Below, in pieces: positions 56,599 through 64,000 of a DNA stretch of 64,000 nt. The notes beneath the pieces were generated by a model. It had not been told where the DNA came from. It did no database searches and saw nothing but the letters and a program-made list of their open reading frames with translations. Both the position numbers and the translations under genes were made by a program. Every line of letters starts with the position of its first letter. The first letter of the stretch is position 1. The DNA is from Stenogyne calaminthoides (lineage: Eukaryota; Streptophyta; Magnoliopsida; Lamiales; Lamiaceae), in contig JBBCBC010000009.1 in assembly GCA_037126765.1 (NCBI GenBank), positions 27,116,870 to 27,180,869 on the forward strand, written 5' to 3'.

Positions 56599-57787
56599 AA
56601 CGAAGTCGATAGAGTCCATGATGTTGAAATCTGCAAAATAAGAGTCCTAGAGTGATGTTTTGGTTGGGGTGAACAGGGGAGGGGTTCTATTGATAGTGAA
56701 ACTAGGCCCCTCGTTTTTGGGTGAGAGCGGTTTGGTAGTGGTGATAGTAGCATGGGTCTGATTGTTTGAGACAATGGATAGGTTTGCATTTTGTTGGCCT
56801 GGTTTGGGGATTAGCTTGTCCCACTAAGGAGTGTGAGTGAGAGGGGATGACATCAGGGATTTTTTTAGAGTTAGGGTTTTCTAGATTAGGGTTGCAGTAG
56901 GGTATCGGAGAGAGGTTCCGGTTCATGGTTTTCGAACGAACCCACTCGGGGATCGCCGAGGACGTTAAGGCAAGGATTAGAGAGTGAGGGGTTTTGGGTG
57001 AATTGGTAAGGGGCCGATCTGGCTTCTTGTTATTCAGCCGGTCCAGCTCCGACATGGTCACATTCAGGGAGACCGTGTTTTGACCATAGGCTCGAAGCCA
57101 CGTTCGGAAATGTTTCCTGCCATTTGGGTGAATGAAGGTGTAGTCCTTATCCATGTGGCTCAGCTTGCCACAGTAGAAACAAAAGTTAGCTAGTTTTTCA
57201 TATTGAAACAGGACCCTGCAAGCGACTCATTCGATGTTAACTTTCGACCATCGATGGAGGGGTTTGTGTATGTCCACCAAAGTACGAACACGGACGCATC
57301 AGCCGAGGGCAACCCCATCGTAGTCACTTTTTACGTCCACAATCTCGCCAAGTAGGGACCCAAGGTCTTCACAGGCTCCCTTAGTCATGGCCTGAATTTG
57401 GAGGCCATGAACCTGTATCCAGAATGGTACTTTGTGCAGCGCGAAGTCGGTAGGGCATTCATTTCCGGTTGCTCGGTCCAAAAGGAGGGTCGCACCCCTG
57501 AAATTTCATGGTTGTTTGTTGAAGATTCGATCGCACTCCTTTTTGTCTGTGAAGTCGAATATGTAGAGGTTGTTGCCGATCTGGGTGATGTTAAGGGGTA
57601 TCACCAGGTCCCAGTTGATTTTGAGTCCCGCTTCCATATCGAAGAAACTCACGTACTTTTTCATTGCTAGTTTTCCAACAAGTGCATTGATAGGTTTGGC
57701 TAGGTTTTTGGGTTTAATGGTAATGGGGTTGGATTCGGAATCAACGATGGATAGCTTGTCCCAGAGGGATATCATGTCGTCTTCCAT
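56599..57787 (-). pseudogene. L1-type LINE ORF1 (DUF4283 and CCHC zinc knuckle)
   Basis: From ATG at 57787 (MEDDMISLWDKLSI) one frame runs through a DUF4283-like domain with MKKYVSFFDMEAGLKI and IFDFTDKKECDRIF. PFWIQVHGLQIQAMTKG comes next, and the zinc knuckle FCFYCGKLSHMDKDY (about 57190-57150) follows. The tail is Pro/Ser/Asn-rich. In-frame TGA codons occur near 57504, 57296 and 57230, at places where Trp or Arg is usual. The gene lies upstream of ORF2 as in plant L1 elements. ORF1 proteins bind the element RNA (family knowledge). Confidence 0.75.
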
Positions 57788-58150
57788 GGATGGTGGGATG
57801 AGTGCGATTAGGATAGCGATGGAGGAGTGGTTTGATCTTAGATGATCGTAAACGGCTAGTAGAGAGATGGCTGAAACATGGTGGGAGGGATGGGTTTTAA
57901 ACGAATATAATATGGGAAGTGGTGAGGCTATGATGGAGCACCGTCTGGAATAGTGTTGATATCGAGAGTAGGGGAGGCGATTGCATTGCCCGAGAGTGGG
58001 AATACAACAGATTTTGGCGTGCAGGGGAGGGGAAGGAGAAAAGTTAGACGCAATGATGACTATTGCGTTGGGAGAAAAACACTCAGAACAATAAATTGAT
58101 CTCGGTTCGGTAAACGTGCACGGAGGCGCGGAGTCTCAAGCCTATCCAAG
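57788..58150 (-). other. LINE 5' untranslated region
   Basis: Non-coding sequence upstream of ORF1 on the minus strand. The change to AT-rich DNA near 58150-58180 is taken as the 5' end. Confidence 0.4.
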
Positions 58151-58584
58151 CCCTAATTTTTGAAAAGGAACCGGCGGGCTGAGCGGGATTTAGTTAGAGA
58201 GCGAATTTTCCATACGAACTCAATTTTTACTGTACTAATAATTATGCAATTGAACTTTACGAAAGATTGGTTTAATCTAGGCATATCCATATGGACTCTA
58301 GTTTCAAAATTCGTTATATTATATGGATTCCTCACTCTTACGTACAACATATAGAGACTCATTACACTAAGGTATAAAACTTTTATGTCGTTGCACATAC
58401 AAGCCGATTCGCATACATATGTGTAAAATTGTACCTTAGAATAATAACAAAAAAAAAATTATACTTTAGAGTGACAACTTGGACCAAATTATAACCAAAA
58501 GTCATTTTACCAATTAGTTACATTATCCAACTCATACAAATTAATTTTTTAATAAAATAACTAATATTTTTTTCTAAATAACTA
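58151..58584. other. AT-rich spacer, nothing recognised
   Basis: Only chance frames. Confidence 0.45.
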
Positions 58585-58860
58585 CTCTCTCCTATTCATT
58601 GGATGTCACTCTAATTTTTTTTAGATAAATTAAAAATATTTTTTATACTACAATTAACCTTAATTAATAATAATTAAATATACTTAAAAATAATTACTAT
58701 TAGCTAAAATATTATTCACACAACACATTTGTAACAAAATTTGAATATCAAAATGACCATGTTAGAGTTATATATGAGATAATGGGAGATAAAATGACAG
58801 AACGATATTTATTATATAAATATTTTAAAAGACTAAAGTGATATTTAAAATGAATTGGAG
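58585..58860. repeat. Stowaway-like MITE, eroded
   Basis: TA-flanked. Left CTCTCTCCTATTCATTGGAT, right end on minus CTCCAATTCATTTTAAATAT. AT-rich centre. Confidence 0.45.
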
Positions 58861-59366
58861 TAAGAAATACTTTTAGATGAAATAATTGATACATTCTAAA
58901 ATAGGGAATATTATTAATAGGTATAAAATTTGAGATCAACTTACTAACATATACAAAATGAATTGAATATACAGTTAATTGCACACGAAAATACAAATAT
59001 ACATGTATATATATAATTATTTTATACCTATTATTAAATTACAATTCTGAAATTTACATATTAATAAATTTCCCCCTAAAATATAGATGGAGTTTGTACA
59101 CAAGTATTTGTCATGTCACATATTTATGAAAGAGAGAAAGATGAGATGAAAATATAAAAATTGCCGACCAGAGTTCCTTGTGACAGTAGTTTAAAATTAT
59201 GTTAAGGGCTGTTGGAGTTGTTCACGTCACCCATTCCATAAGTATACGTCACTTTCCATACACATCTCCTTTTCCTTTTCCTTTCATGTCGTAACATTTT
59301 ATTGCCGCATCCACCTTATGATACCACAAAACGTTTTAGCTCATACATATTATTAATTATTTGTAT
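58861..59366. other. AT-rich spacer, nothing recognised
   Basis: No coding or repeat structure I can support. Confidence 0.5.
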
Positions 59367-59374
59367 GTTTGACG

Positions 59375-59850
59375 CAATGTTTTCATAACCGAACCGGTTA
59401 TCGAACCGGACAGACCACCGGTCAGCGGTTCAATCGGTCGGACCGGTTCAACCGGTGGCTCAACCGGTCGGACCGGTTTAACCTTTTTCTATGTTTAGTT
59501 AAAAAAATAAAATAAGTATACACCTACAAAAATTTTAATATATATTTTATAATTTTTCATATCATATTTTATAAATTTTGTCCCACCTCATACATTTATC
59601 CCACATCGAAAGTGTTGGAGAAAAATGTGAGAGAAATATAAATTTAAAATTTTAAATATTTAATATAAATTAATAATTTAATTTTAAAAAAAAAGAAAAA
59701 AACCGGTTATTTCCGGTTGAACCGGGTTTTGACCGGTTCAACCCGGTTCAACCTGAAATCCGGTTATATAGTGTTTTTTAACCGGGTTACCGGCTGGTTC
59801 CCGGTTCAACCGGTTGAACCGGTCGGTTCAACCCGGTTTTGAAAACAGTG
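59375..59850. mobile_element. hAT-type MITE with AACCGG arrays, perfect 8-bp target duplication
   Basis: GTTTGACG flanks both sides (59367-59374 and 59851-59858). Ends: CAATGTTTTCATAACCG on the left and, read on minus, CACTGTTTTCAAAACCGGG on the right. Both subterminal regions are dense with ACCGGTTCAACCGG. The centre is AT-rich and non-coding. An 8-bp duplication and short ends fit hAT. Confidence 0.9.
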
Positions 59851-59858
59851 GTTTGACG

Positions 59859-60138
59859 TATATCTTTCGAATTTTATTTATTTATTTTAAATTATTACCA
59901 AAACAAAACATTACTTATTAATAAAACCAAGATAGGAAATTTGCATAGCTGACTTATGGGTTTTATTGTCTGTGATGGGGACAGGCGTAGTGGTAGGCAA
60001 CAAACACAAGAAAAGTTTATAGCATCACCGAATTAGGTCAATCACTAATTAATCAACCCCACTACTCCACCAATTATATTGGTTTTAGCATTCTCAAAAT
60101 GCAATTTTTCATCTCTCCACATTTTTATATGTTATATA
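59859..60138. other. AT-rich spacer, nothing recognised
   Basis: No features. Confidence 0.5.
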
Positions 60139-60337
60139 CTTCCTCCGTCCCATGAGGACTTGAACACTAAAAATAGCACGCAACCCAAGTAAAGTGAATT
60201 TTAGTGGGTTTGAGTGGAATAAAATAAAGGCGTTGTGAGTGTATTAATATTATGTTTGTTTTCATTTTGGGAATATTCAAGTAATATTGGGACGTCCAAA
60301 TAAGACAAGTGTTCAAGTAATATTGAGACGAAAAGAG
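60139..60337. repeat. Stowaway-like MITE, 199 bp
   Basis: TA-flanked. Left CTTCCTCCGTCCCATGAGG, right on minus CTCTTTTCGTCTCAATATTA. The arms pair over GGACTTGAACAC and GTGTTCAAGTAATATTG. Confidence 0.7.
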
Positions 60338-60459
60338 TATATATGTATGTATGTATAAATCTATTAAAGTGAATTTCTGAAATTCCAAATTGATTTGCTA
60401 GTCCTTTTATTTTCTATTTTGTTTTATGGAGTCACTCTAATTCTATTATTGTATATTAT

Positions 60460-60760
60460 TGTTTGAAAAATAGAATAAATGAATTAGTTTCACAACTCTT
60501 TATAAGTTGGAACATTTAGATGAAATATAATTCTTTCAAAATATCAGAACTTTTGGCACATGTTCTAATGCTGAGTTCGATTTTCCGCTAAAAAAAACTT
60601 TACTCATATTAAAATTATCAACTCGTTTGGTCTTCTACCCAAATGGTAGAGTTGAAAATCTGACCTACGAATGAAAGGGAGTGTTAAAAAATTAATATAA
60701 TTTTTTTAATTTCGCACCTCTCTAAAAATTCAGACTCTTATATTAGATGAAACTCTTTCA
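60460..60760 (+). mobile_element. TRIM-2: miniature LTR element, diverged relative of TRIM-1
   Basis: The left LTR (60460-60538) has GAATTAGTTTCACAACTCTT and AGTTGGAACATTTAGATGAA. The primer site is mutated to AAATATCAGAAC (60539-60550). The interior has GAGTTCGATTTTCCGC. The purine stretch GAATGAAAGGGAG precedes the right LTR (60682-60760), which begins TGTTAAAAAATTAATATAA and ends GAAACTCTTTCA. Flanks ATTAT and TTTAT may be an eroded 5-bp duplication. Confidence 0.65.
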
Positions 60761-61969
60761 TTTATCAAAGGCTTCGTAAACCCCCAAACTTGAAAGTTCA
60801 GGAGTCCATTAAAAAGGGAGACAAATATGGAGCATTTAACAAAACAAAACTTAAAGACAAAAACTTGTATGAGACGGGATGCAAATTAGCACAAATCAAC
60901 ACTCACCCTTCCAAAGTGTTAAAGCGTCGTGTCCAAATTAAGTTCCGTCTCACACAAGTGTGCCACGGATTTAGGAAGAGGGGCAGTTTGGGCATTATGG
61001 AGATGGAAGTTGCAGACAAGGAATGTGAATAATTAGGCAATTATGCAGGTTGAACAATTCAACGAGGAACCACTTGCAGTGTTATTTGTTTTGTACAAAA
61101 TTAAGTTTTAAGAAGGTTGCTTAGAATCTCTGCAACAAGGACATCTCATTTATTTAGCCACATTCAAATAATACGGCCTCAACAAATATAAATATGCATA
61201 TATAAGTCATCCCAAAAGAAAATACTATTAAAGCTGTAGGCCCACTTTCATGTTAACTGAAGGATTTCACACGCTGCCTCCTTATACCAACCACCTGATT
61301 GGACTAATATCATTATTATTCACAAAATATCACCATTTCATCACTAATCACATCAACAAGTGAACCCTCATATCATGCCCTAAATTTAAAATAAAATACG
61401 TGCAATTTAAATCCGTCTCGAATGTCGTCTGATAAAATCTTATCCTCGTCGTGCAAAAACGACCAGTGTCACATTAGAGTGCGGACGATACCAATCAAGT
61501 TGGTCATACCGGAACATTTCTAAACACAGAAGGCTTTCCTATGTCAATTATGGATAACATGAATTTCAATTCCTAATTCCTCAAAGGTAACATCAATATT
61601 AAGGGAAGAAAGGGACTGATTAGGAATTTTAGCTGTGTGGTTTTCTAACCATCAGCAGCAGTGACTTTGTAACTCCAAATTGGACCACTTATTCAATTGG
61701 ATGATTCATTATCATTCTTCCCATGGCATAATCCCTTTCGTAATCTTTAAATCTCGAGATTTGCTTCACCCAAGAGTACTATCTCTTTATAGAAACCAGT
61801 CAATACACATGAAGCACGCAATTCTGAAAATAAACGCCTGCAGCTGATGTAAGAGCACGAAGGTCTATCATACTCCACATAAGAGTTGTGTAGGGAACAC
61901 ACGGATATGTTTAGAGGGTCGTGACAAACAAAACTGAATGCAATGACCGTTTCATAAAAAACAAGGGCA
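60761..61969. other. spacer, no gene recognised
   Basis: An 80-codon frame at 60790-61032 has no recognisable motif. The remainder shows no coding pattern. If the exon call at 62490 is right, part of this may lie downstream of that gene. Confidence 0.4.
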
Positions 61970-62145
61970 AATACTTCTATGCACCAGTTGCATCGTGCAA
62001 CTCAAGTGCATTTTTAAATAGTATTAGTTGTTTCACTAAAAGGTATTAGCTGATACGTAAGTTGTCTTCACTGAACAACATTAGTTGTTTTCGTTAAACA
62101 ATATTAGTTGTGCACCAGTTGCACTGTGCAACTAGTGCACACCCA
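61970..62145. repeat. TGCACC-family MITE-like repeat, copy 7, with GTATTAGTTGT units
   Basis: Left end CTATGCACCAGTTGCATCGT, right end TTGTGCACCAGTTGCACTGT. The centre has GTATTAGTTGTTTCACTAAA and AACATTAGTTGTTTTCG, the same words as NAC intron 1. Confidence 0.55.
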
Positions 62146-62489
62146 ATTGTTACTCAAGAAACAAGACTAGCTGTATGAATTTCATGGTTGCAAGTCAAAC
62201 AAGAACCAACAGGAAACATTAACCGAAAATACTACAGGACGATGCACAGTGATTGAACTAACCATATAAGAGGAAATATAAGAAAAGTTTAAAGGCTGGA
62301 TTCTGATAAAAAAATTAGCTATAACTGAGGCACAAAGATAGCATTATAAATAAGCATAGCAAAATTTACTGTGTTTATTTCCTGTCCCATGGTCTGAAAG
62401 AGGTTTCACGATTTGCTTAGGTTCCCAACTCATTTTATCTAACCTTGGAGGTTTTAGTTCTCCTTTGTATTAGTTTGCCCGCCTTGCGT

Positions 62490-62543
62490 CTACAATACTT
62501 CCTGGTGAGGTGCCTCAGCACAAGCTCGCAAAACAGCCTCATT
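62490..62543 (-). CDS. possible last coding exon of a minus-strand gene
   Basis: On the minus strand, TATCTGTCTTACAG (a good acceptor ending at 62544) is followed by 17 codons (NEAVLRACAEAPHQEVL) and TAG at 62492-62490. About 120 bases further a GAAATAAAC word near 62372 could be a poly(A) signal. The composition looks like real protein, but I do not recognise the family and cannot find other exons to the right. It may be coincidence. Confidence 0.25.
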   Translation of the reverse strand, partial: NEAVLRACAEAPHQEVL

Positions 62544-62893
62544 CTGTAAGACAGATACTCGCATTCATTCGAGGTTGACATCATAAGAAATCTACCAAAA
62601 GAAAAGACAGACAAGGAGGGGGAGCACCATAACTAAAACAGTCAAATTAATGCAACATCAATATCAGAACATAGTTCATACAGATTTATTAGGAGATGAA
62701 CTATGACATTCTTCAATGAAAAATGGGATTTCCATGGGATGTTAGTTTGGGAAAAAAAATTCAAGTTAGGATCCAGAAGTGAATTGAACTTAGTGGATTT
62801 TAGACCGAGAATATGAGGCTTAATCTAGCCACATCATACGACACTCAAGCATGAATACGAGCTCAAGCATTTAAGCAACCCTCTCAACTTAGC
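62544..62893. other. spacer or intron, nothing recognised
   Basis: Would be the last intron of the gene suspected at 62490, if real. Confidence 0.3.
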
Positions 62894-63132
62894 GAGTGTT
62901 TGCAAACTCAAGTGCAGGGGGCAGAATCACTTATTTTTAAAGCTGCTCCCTCACAGCTTTAGGGAGTGTTTGCAAACTCTGTTCACAGCTTAGAAGCACT
63001 TCTGAAAAGCTAAAGTTGTGAGGAGGCAGCTTTCAAAAAAAGTGCTTCTGCCCCCTCTACCTGTGTTTGCAAATACCCCTTTTTAGCTTCAGTGAAGTGC
63101 TTTTAAGTTGTGAGTAGAGTTTGCAGACACCC
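62894..63132. repeat. hAT-like MITE with GTGTTTGCAAAC ends
   Basis: The left GAGTGTTTGCAAACTC and the right read on minus, GGGTGTCTGCAAACTC, are inverted repeats. Subterminal AAAAGCTAAAG, AAGTGCTTCTG and AGCTTT words in both orientations are typical of hAT MITEs. TTAGC stands close to both ends (before 62894 and at 63135-63139). A second GAGTGTTTGCAAACTC copy occurs inside at ~62964. Confidence 0.65.
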
Positions 63133-63252
63133 AATTAGCTACGTTCAATAGAATTAGAAGTGGTTGGTTCCTCCACTTATTTGTACTCTCTCAGAATCCA
63201 TAAGTATTTATCTTAAACCGACATGTACCACTCAAAATAAATACTAAGCAAC

Positions 63253-63316
63253 ACCAGAAGGGAAAGGCGCCAATCCCTGCAGCCCATGCGCCTTGGGCAC
63301 GCCTTTAACAACTATG
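63253..63316. repeat. AGGCGC repeat fragment, one end
   Basis: GGCGCCAATCCCTGCAGCC, then GCGCCTTGGGCACGCC and TTTAACAACTATG. The minus strand reads CATAGTTGTTAAAGGCG, the same word that starts a second fragment at 63829. It looks like the end of a small repeat family. Confidence 0.4.
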
Positions 63317-63828
63317 CACATAACATACATGTAAAATATACATATATTATTTAGCTCTCATTAAACAAGAAGTTCTCTTAAAGAGCCAGAGCATAATATT
63401 GATGTGAGCTCAGGAGAGACAACTTCCGATACTAAAATATCAAATGAAGCCTCACTTAAGCACCACTAGAACTCCACCCTAACTCCCTAAGAACTCTAGG
63501 ATGTTTATATTTTTGGATTTTAAGTAGTTTTTAAAATCTAGGGGATTTTTTAAATCCTCATAAATAGTATGGTGTGTGTTTGTTTTAAAATTTTGAGTAG
63601 GATGAGATTTAACTCTATGTCAATCAATGTGCAAGAGTAAATAATGTTGTATTATTTTATTGTAGTTGAGTGTGATTGTAAAGATTGGATGATGTGGATT
63701 ATGATTTGAATATAATAAAGTGTAACGATAGAGAACTGATTGCACTGTAGGTTTATAGGTGTTGGAGTGGTGGCTTTACAAAATTGGATTTCAAAATCCC
63801 GAAGTAGATCTGGATTTAGATTTGTAAT
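63317..63828. other. spacer, nothing recognised
   Basis: AT-rich and non-coding. Confidence 0.45.
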
Positions 63829-64000
63829 TCATAGTTGTTAAAGGCGCATTGGGTGCAGGCTTTAGCGTCTCTCCATGGCTGAGGCTGGTGTTAGGGCTGA
63901 AACTAGAAGTGTAAAAATGCGAAGGAAGGGAAAGAGGCCAAAGGGCAAGGGAAAGAGTGTGGGAGGATTCTCTTCCTCTTTTAGACTTAGAGATGAAGAA
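63829..64000 (+). repeat. AGGCGC repeat, start of a copy running off the window
   Basis: Starts CATAGTTGTTAAAGGCGC, as in the inverted fragment at 63253-63316. After ATG 63877 an open frame (MAEAGVRAETRSVKMRRKG, then Lys/Gly-rich) runs to the window end, but the purine-rich sequence makes this weak as a gene. Confidence 0.35.

Noticed and set aside
60790..61032. 80-codon plus-strand frame
   Set aside because: No motif, no splice or promoter context. Length is within chance expectation for 64 kb.

Overview
This window is plant nuclear DNA, almost certainly from an angiosperm and probably a dicot. It holds Ty1/copia, Ty3/gypsy, LINE, CACTA, hAT, Mutator and Stowaway-type elements, AT-rich spacers, GT-AG introns and a NAC transcription factor. 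NAC genes are plant-specific. Nothing prokaryotic, organellar or ribosomal was seen. The species cannot be fixed from the sequence.

Layout. 1-4381: two diverged Ty3/gypsy LTR-gag units in tandem on the minus strand, without pol. 4382-4960: a GC-rich island of unknown origin. 4961-8828: a decayed Ty1/copia element (Copia-1) cut off inside reverse transcriptase. 8978-9540: tandem units with 33-bp LTR-like blocks, each followed by an initiator-Met primer site. 9864-20775: a 10.9-kb SIRE/Maximus-type copia element (Copia-2) with a 5-bp target duplication. It carries an extra 3.2-kb reading region downstream of RNase H, preceded by an intron-bearing leader. 20776-40500: gene-poor AT-rich DNA with small elements, including a LINE 3' end, a complete 1,480-bp non-autonomous CACTA element, TRIMs, several MITE families and minisatellites. 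40776-41878: an apparently intact three-exon NAC gene resembling NAC083/VNI2, the only convincing intact host gene here. 41879-46255: more MITEs, among them a Mutator-type foldback with a perfect 9-bp duplication. 46256-54900: a CACTA element encoding a TNP1-like protein with a C-terminal Ulp1-type cysteine protease region, lacking its right end. It is split by a 3.7-kb LTR element (48789-52464) that has 1.77-kb LTRs and only 138 bp between them. 54901-58150: the 5' half of an L1-type LINE on the minus strand. 58151-64000: MITEs, a TRIM, and one possible last exon of a minus-strand gene.

How parts relate. The window is a nested record of insertions: Copia-2 sits in an AT tract between two GGGGAATCCCC-rich blocks, the large-LTR element interrupts a CACTA coding exon, and a CACTA element sits inside a possible Helitron. 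Many stops in the old coding regions look like C-to-T or G-to-A changes at Arg, Gln or Trp codons, as expected for methylated, silenced repeats. A short GTATTAGTTGT-type motif recurs in MITEs, minisatellites, and the leader and first intron of the NAC gene.
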